DNA from: Parvibaculum sp036499025
GTDB taxonomy: Bacteria > Pseudomonadota > Alphaproteobacteria > Parvibaculales > Parvibaculaceae
Length of the DNA: 47,638 nt
Direction: 5' to 3'
Assembly (NCBI GenBank): GCA_036499025.1
Contig: DASYEM010000061.1
Location: 1 to 47,638, forward strand
Numbering within the stretch: position 1 is the first letter of the stretch; each line of letters starts with the position of its first letter. The notes under the pieces were generated by a model. It was not told the origin of the DNA and made no database searches. It worked only from the letters and a program-made list of their open reading frames with translations. Both the position numbers and the translations under genes were made by a program. Below are positions 17,637 through 25,903 of this stretch, piece by piece.

Positions 17637-19037
17637 TTATGCCGCCAGCGGGGCCGCCCCGAGCGGTATCACGGGCAGGGGCAATCTTATCGTGATCGTC
17701 GTGCCGATGCTTTCGGGGCTTGTGACAGTAATTGTACCGCTCAATTGGCGGACGAAAATCGCGACATAATCGGAGCCGCGTTTCTCGGGAATTTTCGGCG
17801 CGTCTTTTTCCTTCATGCCCGTGCCGTTGTCGGCAACGCTCAATTCGACGTGGTCGCTGGTTTTCTTCAGGCTCAGGACAACGCGCCCCGCCCCGTTCGG
17901 GAAAGCATGCTTGACCGCATTCGTCACCAGTTCGTTGACCAGCAGGCCGAAAGGCACGGCGAGATTGGGATCGATATTCAGAGCGTCGGCCTTGACCTCT
18001 ATCGTGATATCCGAGGTCCCATCGAGCAGGCTCGCCGTCATGCTTTTGCCGATTTCCCGCAGATAGGCATCGGCTGCGACGGCCGCGCCGCGGCTCGATT
18101 GGGAAATCAGATCGTAGAGCTGCGCAATTGCGCCGATGCGGGTTTGCATCGCCTTGTAGCCCTGCACGCAAGGCGCAGCTGTCCATTTCGCCTCATAGGC
18201 GATCAAACCAATGACGATCTGCAGATTGTTCTTGATCCGATGCGAGATCTCATTGGTCAGCATTTCAGCATCGCGTTCGCGCTGCTTGCGGTCGGTGATG
18301 TCTTCAAAGACCAGAAGCATCCGATGAGCGTGATTTCCCGGCTGAGAAATTTTCCGGGCGTTGAGATTGAAAACGCGTCGGCCGAGGACCGGAAAATCGT
18401 CCTCGATCTCGAAACTGTCGAAGGGTTTGTTTTCGGGCAACACTTTTTCCATCAGGTGGCGCAGGGCAGGCACGTCCCATTGGTGTTGGCCGAGTTCGGA
18501 AACGCGGCGTCCATGCGCTTCGGCTTGTGTGATGCCGAACATTTTCAGGAAAGCGGCGCTTGCCGTCACCACAGTCATATCGTCTTCCAGCACGACAAGC
18601 GGATCGCGGATCGTATCGACGATGCTCTGGGTGAGTTGCCAGGCACGATTACTTTCCCGGCGCGCCGCGCGCTCCTCGCTGACGTCTTCAATGGCGAGCA
18701 GAATGAAGCCATCATGATCGCCGGGTCGCAAGATTTTGCGGGCGTTGACCAGCATGATGCGCCTGCCGATGATCGGGAAATCGTGCTCGACCTCGAAGCC
18801 CTCGACCGAAGCGCGATGCGGGATCACGCTTTCAAGCAGGCTGCGCAGCGCGGGAATGTCCCATTGCCGGTTGCCGAGGTCGTAAATCAGGCAGCCCTCT
18901 GTATCTTCCACGCTGGTGCGGAAGGTCTGATAGAAGGCGCGATTGGCCGATGTGATGTTTAGATTTCTGTCGAGCACAATAAGGGCGCTCGGCACCGTTT
19001 CCACGATGTCGCTCGCCGCAATATCAGATACCGGCAT
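17637..19037 (-). CDS. Cytoplasmic sensor kinase with two PAS domains and HisKA_2
   Basis: Protein of 466 residues without membrane segments. Two homologous PAS domains (about 10-130 and 135-255) each carry a WDIPALR or WDVPALR-type segment. A HisKA_2 dimerisation domain follows with ISHRIKNNLQIV (His266), and then an HATPase domain ending with LSVADNGTGM. HisKA_2/HWE kinases are common in alphaproteobacteria, where they feed light or stress pathways. The absence of the Cys motif of LOV domains argues against a flavin photoreceptor. A single-domain response regulator is encoded 30 bases upstream on the same strand and is the likely partner. The repeated PAS domains probably arose by internal duplication. 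Confidence 0.9.
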   Translation of the reverse strand: MPVSDIAASDIVETVPSALIVLDRNLNITSANRAFYQTFRTSVEDTEGCLIYDLGNRQWDIPALRSLLESVIPHRASVEGFEVEHDFPIIGRRIMLVNARKILRPGDHDGFILLAIEDVSEERAARRESNRAWQLTQSIVDTIRDPLVVLEDDMTVVTASAAFLKMFGITQAEAHGRRVSELGQHQWDVPALRHLMEKVLPENKPFDSFEIEDDFPVLGRRVFNLNARKISQPGNHAHRMLLVFEDITDRKQRERDAEMLTNEISHRIKNNLQIVIGLIAYEAKWTAAPCVQGYKAMQTRIGAIAQLYDLISQSSRGAAVAADAYLREIGKSMTASLLDGTSDITIEVKADALNIDPNLAVPFGLLVNELVTNAVKHAFPNGAGRVVLSLKKTSDHVELSVADNGTGMKEKDAPKIPEKRGSDYVAIFVRQLSGTITVTSPESIGTTITIRLPLPVIPLGAAPLAA

Positions 19038-19067
19038 TTCCCCCGTCCATTCCGCTGTTCGTGCGCT

Positions 19068-19433
19068 TCAAGCCGCGAGCAGACCTGCAAAGCAGCTTTC
19101 GAGTTGAAGTTCCGTGTAGGGTTTACGCAGCAGTTGGGTTCCGCTGATAAACAAGGCCTTCATCTTGTCGGTGACGAAATTTCCCGTCGTATAGAGGACA
19201 CGTAATTCCGGTCGCAACTTGACGGCTTCATTCGCAAGCTCAAAGCCACCGTGGACGGCCGTTTTGAGATAGATATCCGTAAAAAGAGCGTCGATATGTC
19301 GATCGGATTTCAGAAGGGCCAGAGCTTCTTCTACGTCGCTGGCCACCAGGGTCTGGTGGCCCCAGTCTTCGATCATCATTTCCGCCGTCTGGCGGATGAA
19401 CACGTCGTCTTCGACGATCAGTATAACAGACAT
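19068..19433 (-). CDS. Single-domain response regulator (receiver only)
   Basis: Protein of 121 residues from ATG at 19433 (MSVILIVEDD), with GGAAAGAG upstream; the extra 30 residues of a longer frame lack family similarity. It has the acidic pair Glu-Asp-Asp near residues 8-10, the phosphorylation site Asp53 in LFTDIYL, the Thr switch in LYTTGN and the conserved Lys in LLRKPY. There is no output domain, so it should act as a phosphate shuttle or sink, or by protein binding. It is the first gene of a pair with the HisKA_2 kinase. An EcfG-like promoter lies about 100 bases upstream. Confidence 0.9.
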   Translation of the reverse strand: MSVILIVEDDVFIRQTAEMMIEDWGHQTLVASDVEEALALLKSDRHIDALFTDIYLKTAVHGGFELANEAVKLRPELRVLYTTGNFVTDKMKALFISGTQLLRKPYTELQLESCFAGLLAA

Positions 19434-19529
19434 TGGGACTCTTTCCTGCCGCGACAGAACTATGCGGCCTCTGCTGTGTTGCCGGTCGCCCGGCAATCCG
19501 AACACCCGGGGTGTCGGCAGCATGAATAC

Positions 19530-19554
19530 AGCGCCTGGAGTGAATCAAAGTTCC
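19530..19554 (-). promoter_or_regulatory. Candidate EcfG-type (general stress) promoter for the regulator/kinase pair
   Basis: On the minus strand GGAAC (19554-19550) is followed after 16 bases by CGCT (19533-19530). The alphaproteobacterial EcfG consensus is GGAAC-N16/17-CGTT, so there is one mismatch in the -10 element. The distance to the start codon is about 100 bases. The assignment is tentative. Confidence 0.33.
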
Positions 19555-19685
19555 TTAAGTCTTTCATATTTCTGGATTTTTTCGATTTTTGGGGCGATAT
19601 GGCGCTATTCGGGGCGGATAGCGCGAGACTTGAGGCGGCGGGACCGCTCTGACATGGTTCCCCCAATGAGAAGCGGGAGGCGGCC

Positions 19686-20552
19686 ATGCTGACGAGGATA
19701 GACCGGGTGCAGATCGCGGTTCACGACGCGGAGGCGGCGTCGCGCGGCTGGATCGAGATTCTCGGCGCAGTGCCTGCGGGTGAGGATCGGGTGAAGGGGC
19801 TCGGGGCGATAAGGCGGCGGCTGCGGATCGGCACAGGCTGGATCGAGTTTCTGGAACCAGACGGCGCGGGGGTGGTTGCCGACGCCGTTGGGCGGCGAGG
19901 CCCGCATCTCTTCGCGGCGGGCGCGGCAAGCCCCGAGCTTGACCGGTTGGGGGCAAGACTCCATGCCAGAGGCGCCCAACCCCTTGCCGAAAGCGGTCAA
20001 TTGCATCTCGGCGAGCGCGACACGGGCATTCCGGGCTTGCGGCTGGTGCTGAGCGAAGACGTCGCCCTGCCGCCTGTCGGGTTTGTCGATTTCCTCTACG
20101 AGGCGACGATCCTTTCGAACGACACGCAAGGGGTGACACGGCAAATGAATGAATTGCTCGGCCTCGACGACAGCAATTACACCGAAATCGTCTCGGAGCT
20201 TTTCGGCTATCGCGGCACGCTGACTTTGTTCGAGAAAGACAAGCTCGACCGGCTGGAGGTGATTGCGCCGACGAAAGAGGGCACGACGATGGAGCGCTAT
20301 TTTCGCCGCTTCGGTCAGAGCCTCTATATGGCCTTCGCCGAGACCTCGAATATGCTGGTGATCGAAGACTGCGCCCGTTGTCTCGGAGTCGGTTTCACGG
20401 TCGATCGACCCGAAGGCCGCGCCGCGCATCTGCCCGCCGATCAGATATGGCTGCATCCGGCCACGCTGGGCGGCATGATGCTCGGCCTGTCGCGGCCAAG
20501 CATGGCCTGGTTCTGGTCGGGCCATCCCGAACGTGTTGAGGCGGTAGCATGA
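19686..20552 (+). CDS. Two-domain VOC (glyoxalase-like) protein
   Basis: Protein of 288 residues with two VOC modules in tandem. The first (about 4-115) opens with IDRVQIAVHDAEAASRGW, and the second (about 125-280) includes GFVDFLYEATILSN and ends in a typical beta strand. VOC proteins bind a metal and act as dioxygenases, isomerases or lyases. The exact reaction cannot be read from the sequence because the metal ligands are not clearly placed. Its last bases overlap the start of the threonine aldolase gene (ATGA at 20549), so the two are translationally coupled and probably serve one pathway. Confidence 0.75.
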   Translation: MLTRIDRVQIAVHDAEAASRGWIEILGAVPAGEDRVKGLGAIRRRLRIGTGWIEFLEPDGAGVVADAVGRRGPHLFAAGAASPELDRLGARLHARGAQPLAESGQLHLGERDTGIPGLRLVLSEDVALPPVGFVDFLYEATILSNDTQGVTRQMNELLGLDDSNYTEIVSELFGYRGTLTLFEKDKLDRLEVIAPTKEGTTMERYFRRFGQSLYMAFAETSNMLVIEDCARCLGVGFTVDRPEGRAAHLPADQIWLHPATLGGMMLGLSRPSMAWFWSGHPERVEAVA

Positions 20553-21586
20553 TTTTCACCAGCGATAATGCTTTCGGCGTCGCGCCCGAAATTCTCGACG
20601 CCATTGCGCGCGCCAATGTCGGCACGGCCTCTTCCTATGGCACGGACGAAATCACGCAACGGCTTCAGACGCGGTTTGCTGAACTCTTCGAGCGCGATGT
20701 GGCGGTCTTTCCCGTGGCGACCGGCACGGCGGCCAATGCCCTGTCGCTTGCCACGCTGACGCCGCCTTACGGCGCGATCTTCTGCCACGAAGACGCGCAT
20801 GTGAATGTGGACGAATGCGGCGCGCCGGAAATGTTTTCCGGTGGCGCGAAGCTCGTCGGGCTTGGCGGCGCGAACGGCAAGATCGATGCCGATGTGTTTG
20901 AAGAAGCGCTCAAGGGCTATCGCAAAGGCGACGTGCATCAGGTGCAGCCCGCGAGCCTGACCCTGACGCAATCGACGGAGGCCGGCACCGTTTACACGCT
21001 TGCCGAATTGAAACGCCTGGCGGGTCTCGCGCATGGCCGCGGCATTGCCGTTCACATGGACGGATCGCGCTTTGCCAATGCGCTGGTCTCACTCGGATGC
21101 ACACCCGCCGAGATGGCATGGAAAGCAGGCATCGACGTGGTGTCTTTCGGCGCGACGAAGAACGGCGCGCTGGCCGCCGAGGCCGTTGTGTTTTTCGATC
21201 CCGCGAAAGCCGCCGACTTCGCCTTTCGCCGCAAGCGGGGCGGGCATCTTTTTTCCAAGATGCGGTTTCTGTCGGCGCAGCTTGACGCCTATCTCGACGG
21301 CGATCTCTGGCTTCGTCTTGCCCGTCATGCCAACGCGATGGCGGCGCGGCTTGCCACCGGCCTTGCCGCGCTTGATGGCGCCGCGCTGATGAGCCCGGTC
21401 GAGGCGAATGAGATTTTCGTCCGTCTGCCGTTTGCGACGGCCGAACGGCTGCGCAAGGCGGGAGCGGCGTTCCATCCCTGGCCCAAGCGCGGCGACGGCG
21501 CGGCGGGCGGCACTGTGCGGCTCGTCACGTCCTTTGCGACGACGGAGGCTGAAATCGACGGTTTTCTCAGCGTCGCGCGCGGCTAA
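20549..21586 (+). CDS. ltaE: Low-specificity L-threonine aldolase (PLP-dependent beta-eliminating lyase family)
   Basis: Protein of 345 residues with the fold-type I PLP signature of threonine aldolases: an N-terminal IFTSDNAFGVAPEIL, the substrate-binding ASSYGTDEITQRL, the cofactor Asp region HMDGSRFANALVSLG, and the Schiff-base lysine Lys204 in VVSFGATKNGALAAE. It should cleave L-threonine (often also beta-hydroxy amino acids) to glycine and an aldehyde in the cytoplasm. The ATG at 20549 overlaps the stop of the VOC gene by four bases. Length is normal for the family. Confidence 0.9.
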   Translation: MIFTSDNAFGVAPEILDAIARANVGTASSYGTDEITQRLQTRFAELFERDVAVFPVATGTAANALSLATLTPPYGAIFCHEDAHVNVDECGAPEMFSGGAKLVGLGGANGKIDADVFEEALKGYRKGDVHQVQPASLTLTQSTEAGTVYTLAELKRLAGLAHGRGIAVHMDGSRFANALVSLGCTPAEMAWKAGIDVVSFGATKNGALAAEAVVFFDPAKAADFAFRRKRGGHLFSKMRFLSAQLDAYLDGDLWLRLARHANAMAARLATGLAALDGAALMSPVEANEIFVRLPFATAERLRKAGAAFHPWPKRGDGAAGGTVRLVTSFATTEAEIDGFLSVARG

Positions 21587-21674
21587 AAGCGGCTTGCCGC
21601 AGCGGCGGCTTCAACATTCATTAATTCTGTTTGCCTAGACTTTCGGAGCCTGATGGACAGGTGCGGGAGCCGGC

Positions 21675-22091
21675 ATGGCCAGTGCTGAAAAAGCGGCAAG
21701 CTACGAAGACATGATCGCGCAGGCGGAAGCCGCCGTCGCGGCGCTTCGCGACAGCTATCGCGAACAGCTTGTGGCCGATTCCGCCGCGCTCATCGACATC
21801 TGGGCGAGCCTTGAGCAGGGCGCCACACCCACCGATGTGCTTCACGAAATTCATGCCGTCGCCCACAACGTCAAGGGACAGGGCGGCTCCTTCGGTTACG
21901 ATCTCGTCACCTCCATCGGCGCTTCGCTCTGCGACTACATCCGCAGCGGCGACCGGACCTCGGCCGATGGCCTCAATATCGTTCACGCCCATATCAAAAT
22001 TCTGAAGATGGTTGGCGATAACGACATTTCGGGAACGGGCGGTGAGACGGGCGAGCGCATTGTGGCGAAGCTCCACGCGCTGACACACTAA
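21675..22091 (+). CDS. Histidine phosphotransfer (Hpt) domain protein
   Basis: All-helical protein of 138 residues. The Hpt motif HNVKGQGGSFGYDLV gives the phosphorylated His64 followed by Lys67-Gly68, and EIHAVAHN is the preceding helix. Hpt proteins carry phosphate between the receiver of a hybrid kinase and a final response regulator. It has a good ribosome site (GGGAG, 5 bases before the ATG). A hybrid kinase gene that lacks its own Hpt domain converges on it from 45 bases away and is the obvious relay partner. No membrane segment or output domain is present. Confidence 0.82.
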   Translation: MASAEKAASYEDMIAQAEAAVAALRDSYREQLVADSAALIDIWASLEQGATPTDVLHEIHAVAHNVKGQGGSFGYDLVTSIGASLCDYIRSGDRTSADGLNIVHAHIKILKMVGDNDISGTGGETGERIVAKLHALTH

Positions 22092-22136
22092 TCCAATCAG
22101 AGAATAATCCTCAGCCTCACGCCAGCCGGGCTATGC

Positions 22137-24707
22137 TCAGGCGGTCAGGCTTTCCAGATCGTCGAGCATGGCGGCGAGGGCGGATTCGTTGTTCGCGGTT
22201 TTTGCCTGAGCGGCTTGCGGTGCGGGCGCTTGCAGCTCTTCTTTCGCTTCTTCCCGCTTGGGCGCGTCGCCCAGAACGCGGGCGATTTCGCCGACGAGAA
22301 CTTCCATGCGGAAGGGCTTGGAAACGAAGCCGTCCATGCCGGCGGCCAGATAAGTCTGGCGGTGGCTTTCCATCGCATGGGCGGTCAGGGCGATGATCGG
22401 CATGTCGCGCCATTCCTCGTCGGAACTGCGGATTACTTTTGTGGTCAGGATGCCGTCGAGCTCGGGCATCTGGATATCCATCAGGATCAGGTCGTAGCGA
22501 TCCTGGCGCACGGCGCGCACGGCTTCGACGCCGTTGTTGGCGATGGTCAGGCGATGGCCGAGACGTTCCATGACCGCGCACATCAGCTTCTGATTGACCG
22601 GCTGATCTTCGGCTAGAAGGATATTGAGCGCGTTTTCCGCCAAGGGGCGTGGCGTTTCATTTATCACAAGCGCAGTTACCGGTTTCGAAGTGGAAATGAC
22701 GGGGCGCGCCGGTTTGGGCGCGATTGCAGCCGGCGCTTCGGACGGCAAAGCCGGTATGCGCAGCGTGAAGCTCGTGCCTGCGCCGAATGTGCTCGCGACA
22801 TCGAGCGTGCCTTTCATCAGCGTCGCGAGTTCGCGGCTGATGGCGAGACCCAGTCCCGTGCCGCCATAGGTGCGAGACGTCGCGGCGGTCGCTTGCGCAA
22901 AGCGGTTGAAAAGCCTCGGCAGTACGTCTTCGGGAATGCCGACGCCGGTGTCGCGCACGGTGAAGGCGATACCGGGCGCTGCGTCTTCCGCTGGCGGTGT
23001 CATGGTCACGTCGAGGCTGACAGAGCCTTTCTGCGTAAACTTGATCGCGTTGCCGACGAGATTGAGCAGGACCTGCCGCAGCCGTGTCTCGTCGCAGAGA
23101 ATATCCTGGAGCACGTTGTCCTCAACTGTGAGGTCGAGCGCTAAGCTCTTTTCCTCGGCGCGGGGACGCATCAGGTCGATAACCGAGAGTGCGACTTCGC
23201 GCGGCGAGACGGCAACCGCCTCAAGCTCCAGCCGTCCTGCTTCGAGTTTCGAGAGGTCGAGAATGTCATTGATGATGGTGAGGAGGCTTTCACCCGACTC
23301 CTTGATGATCTCGGCGCGGCCGCGCTGCGTCGGCGTCAGCTCGTCCTGCAACAGGATTTCGGCGAGGCCGATGACGCCGTTCATGGGTGTGCGGATTTCG
23401 TGGCTCATTGTCGTCAGAAATTCGGATTTGGCGCGGTTCGCCTTTTCCGCGACTTCCTTCGCGGCGGCGAGTTCCCGCGCCGTCTGATCGAGTTTCACGC
23501 GCTCGTCCTCGAGCTTGCGCTGCGTCGCCTGCAATTCCTGCACGCGCTCCTCGGTCTGGCTCTGGCTCGCCTTCAGCGCCCGCTCGGCGTTCTTGATGTG
23601 GGTAATGTCGGTTTCGACGACGATGAAATTCTTGATCTCGTTGCCGTTATTGCGGATGGGCCGCACTTCGACCGAGGCCCAATAGGGAAGGCCGTCGCGC
23701 GTATGATTGAGCGCCTCGACATTGCAACCGAGGCCGAAGCGCAGGCTTTGCGCCAGAATGCTGACCGCGCCGATCCCGTGCGCATCGGCAACGAGAATTT
23801 CAGCAGGCGTGCGGCCGACGATTTCGCTGCGCGCATAGCCCGTCTTCTGCGTGAACCCGGCATTGGCCCAGACGATGCGGCCGAGCGCATCGGCGATCAG
23901 GACGCCGGCATGGGTACCATTTGCGACCTGCGCCAGGCGCTCGTTTTCTTCCGATGTCTGATCGAGCTTGTTGAAGACGTTGCCGAAGAGCTTGGAGAGC
24001 GCGCCGATCTCGTTTTCCGGCATGCCTGCGGGCGCGTCGAATTCGCCGCTTTCGCTGCTCTTTCGAACGGCTCTGGTCAGCAAAGAGACGGGGCGGATCA
24101 CCATGCCCCGGATCATGATGAAGAGCGCGATCAGCAATACGATCATCACGCCGATACGCCAGGCTGTCGAGGCGATCAGCGTGTCCACGATTTCGGAACG
24201 GATGGTGGCGAGATCGACGACCACGAGTGTGCTGATCCCGAGAGACGGGACGGCCGCGATCTGCACCCAGACGGGCAGATCATGATCCGTCAGGTCGACG
24301 CCATAGGCCTCGCCCTCATCGAAGCTGCGCGCGAGCGCCGCGCGGATTGCCGGATTGCGGAGGATGCCCGTCTCTTCCGTACTGCCATCGCGGATGGCGG
24401 AAGAAACGATGCGCGATTGCGGGTCGATGAAATAGACGCCGCGAACATCCTTCAGGTGCCAGACTCTGCGTTCAGCCAGATGCTTTGCGTCGTCCAGCGA
24501 AAAGTCATGGTCCATTTCGCCCAGAACGGTGAAGCTGTTGCCGACCGACTCGGCGCGCTGCGCGACCTGATCGAGCAGCAGGCTCTTCACGTTCTGATAT
24601 TCAAATCCGAGTTGCGCGGCGGTCAGCACCGCGCAAACCACAATGAACTTCAGTGCGAAGTCGCGCGAGAGGCGGGAAAGGCGGAATGTGGGCCGGCGAT
24701 TTCTCAT
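22137..24707 (-). CDS. Hybrid sensor histidine kinase (HAMP-PAS-HisKA-HATPase-REC)
   Basis: Protein of 856 residues. Membrane helices at about 17-36 and 182-201 enclose a periplasmic sensor of about 145 residues. HAMP, a PAS domain (about 260-375) with a PAC-like end, and a coiled linker (about 375-425) rich in Glu, Gln and Lys follow. HisKA contains FLTTMSHEIRTPMNG (His436), the HATPase carries TGVGIPEDV and GGTGLGLAISRELA, and the receiver has Asp744 in LILMDIQMPELDG. This resembles BarA/ArcB-type kinases but lacks a C-terminal Hpt. The convergent neighbour at 21675 encodes a free Hpt protein that could complete the relay. The signal is unknown. Confidence 0.92.
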   Translation of the reverse strand: MRNRRPTFRLSRLSRDFALKFIVVCAVLTAAQLGFEYQNVKSLLLDQVAQRAESVGNSFTVLGEMDHDFSLDDAKHLAERRVWHLKDVRGVYFIDPQSRIVSSAIRDGSTEETGILRNPAIRAALARSFDEGEAYGVDLTDHDLPVWVQIAAVPSLGISTLVVVDLATIRSEIVDTLIASTAWRIGVMIVLLIALFIMIRGMVIRPVSLLTRAVRKSSESGEFDAPAGMPENEIGALSKLFGNVFNKLDQTSEENERLAQVANGTHAGVLIADALGRIVWANAGFTQKTGYARSEIVGRTPAEILVADAHGIGAVSILAQSLRFGLGCNVEALNHTRDGLPYWASVEVRPIRNNGNEIKNFIVVETDITHIKNAERALKASQSQTEERVQELQATQRKLEDERVKLDQTARELAAAKEVAEKANRAKSEFLTTMSHEIRTPMNGVIGLAEILLQDELTPTQRGRAEIIKESGESLLTIINDILDLSKLEAGRLELEAVAVSPREVALSVIDLMRPRAEEKSLALDLTVEDNVLQDILCDETRLRQVLLNLVGNAIKFTQKGSVSLDVTMTPPAEDAAPGIAFTVRDTGVGIPEDVLPRLFNRFAQATAATSRTYGGTGLGLAISRELATLMKGTLDVASTFGAGTSFTLRIPALPSEAPAAIAPKPARPVISTSKPVTALVINETPRPLAENALNILLAEDQPVNQKLMCAVMERLGHRLTIANNGVEAVRAVRQDRYDLILMDIQMPELDGILTTKVIRSSDEEWRDMPIIALTAHAMESHRQTYLAAGMDGFVSKPFRMEVLVGEIARVLGDAPKREEAKEELQAPAPQAAQAKTANNESALAAMLDDLESLTA

Positions 24708-24867
24708 GGGCGCGCATCCGCCGGCGACTGCGCAAACAGCCCCGCGTCGAACCCGGAGTTCATGCTCCGGTTTTCTGCCCAGAAGATGAGCGACATCGCT
24801 ATCCGCCCCGCCTAGTTGCTACCGTCATTTTTACGGTGCCGACGGTTAATAGCGGGCTAAGAGGCGG

Positions 24868-25797
24868 CTATTCCGCGGCTTTCGATGCGGCAGCGAACCC
24901 GGCCATGCGGCTCTTCAGGAAGGCGGCGATCTGGCTCAACGATGCGCGGGCTTCCGGGAGAAAATGAAAAGCCTGGAACACGTGGGGCACGCCGTCCCAG
25001 ACCTTGATCTCGACGGGAACGCCCGCAGCGCGGGCCTTTTCCGCGAGCCTTAAGGAATCGTCAAGCAAGATTTCATTTCCGCCGACATGGATGAACAACG
25101 GCGGCAGACCCCCGAAGCGTCCGTAAAGCGGAGAGGCCAGCGGGTCGGCAGGCGAGGCGCCGGCGAGGTAATGGTGGCTGGCGAGCAGCGCGCCTTCGGT
25201 CGTCAGCATCGGATCGCGCTTGCGATGCGTGATATGGGACCAGCCGGACATGGTGAGGTCGGTCCATGGCGAGAGCAGCGCCGCGGCGGCGGGCATCGGC
25301 TCGCCCGCGTCGCGGAGCGAGAGGAGCAGCGCCAGCGTCAATCCGCCGCCCGCGCTATCGCCCGCGACGGTAATGCTCGAGGCCGGAGTGCCTTGCGCAA
25401 TGAGCCAGCGATAGGCTTTCAGCGCGTCGTCGATACCAGCGGGGAACGGATGTTCCGGTGCGAGGCGATAATCGATCACCAGGGCGCGGGCATTGGCCTG
25501 CCGGGCCAGCGCCGCGATCATGGGGCGATGCGTGTCGGGACTGCAAATGATGTACCCGCCGCCATGCAGATAGAGCAGGGTGCCGGTATGGTCCGGCGCG
25601 CGCGGCGTCAGCCATTCGGCGGGCAGGCCATCTATGTCGATTTTCTGAACGTCGATACCGGGCGCCTTGCCGGCGAAGCGGATGGCGAGCCGGTTGAGTT
25701 TTTCGCGAAGGGTGCGCGGATCGGCATTCGGATCGAGAGATCGCGCGGTCAGGATGCGCAGGACGCGATCGAGTATCCGGCTCTTGAAGCTCGCCAT
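24868..25797 (-). CDS. Alpha/beta hydrolase, hormone-sensitive-lipase (HSL / Est) family
   Basis: Protein of 309 residues with the HSL-family oxyanion motif HGGGY (78-82), the nucleophile elbow GDSAGG (Ser148), and an Asp/His pair in the C-terminal part (WDGVPHVFQAF). It most likely hydrolyses short- to medium-chain esters. No signal peptide is evident, so it is probably cytoplasmic. It is divergent from the Pat-like gene across about 106 bases. The natural substrate is not predictable. Confidence 0.87.
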   Translation of the reverse strand: MASFKSRILDRVLRILTARSLDPNADPRTLREKLNRLAIRFAGKAPGIDVQKIDIDGLPAEWLTPRAPDHTGTLLYLHGGGYIICSPDTHRPMIAALARQANARALVIDYRLAPEHPFPAGIDDALKAYRWLIAQGTPASSITVAGDSAGGGLTLALLLSLRDAGEPMPAAAALLSPWTDLTMSGWSHITHRKRDPMLTTEGALLASHHYLAGASPADPLASPLYGRFGGLPPLFIHVGGNEILLDDSLRLAEKARAAGVPVEIKVWDGVPHVFQAFHFLPEARASLSQIAAFLKSRMAGFAAASKAAE

Positions 25798-25903
25798 GCG
25801 GCGCTCCTGCTCATGCGGCGAAACGCGAGGTCGCGCTCTTGCTCATCTCCGCCTAGTCTAGGAGCCGCATTGTCGAAGCGCCAGCACAAGAGGCCCAGGC
25901 TCC

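Noticed and set aside
17333..17695. 120-codon plus-strand frame in the region upstream of gltB
   Set aside because: Overlaps the 3' end of the HisKA_2 kinase, has no family resemblance and no good ribosome site.
24753..24837. Small hairpins (CCGGAG/CTCCGG and ACCGT/ACGGT) between the esterase and the hybrid kinase genes
   Set aside because: Short stems with bulges, and no T-run in the direction of the genes; not enough to call terminators.
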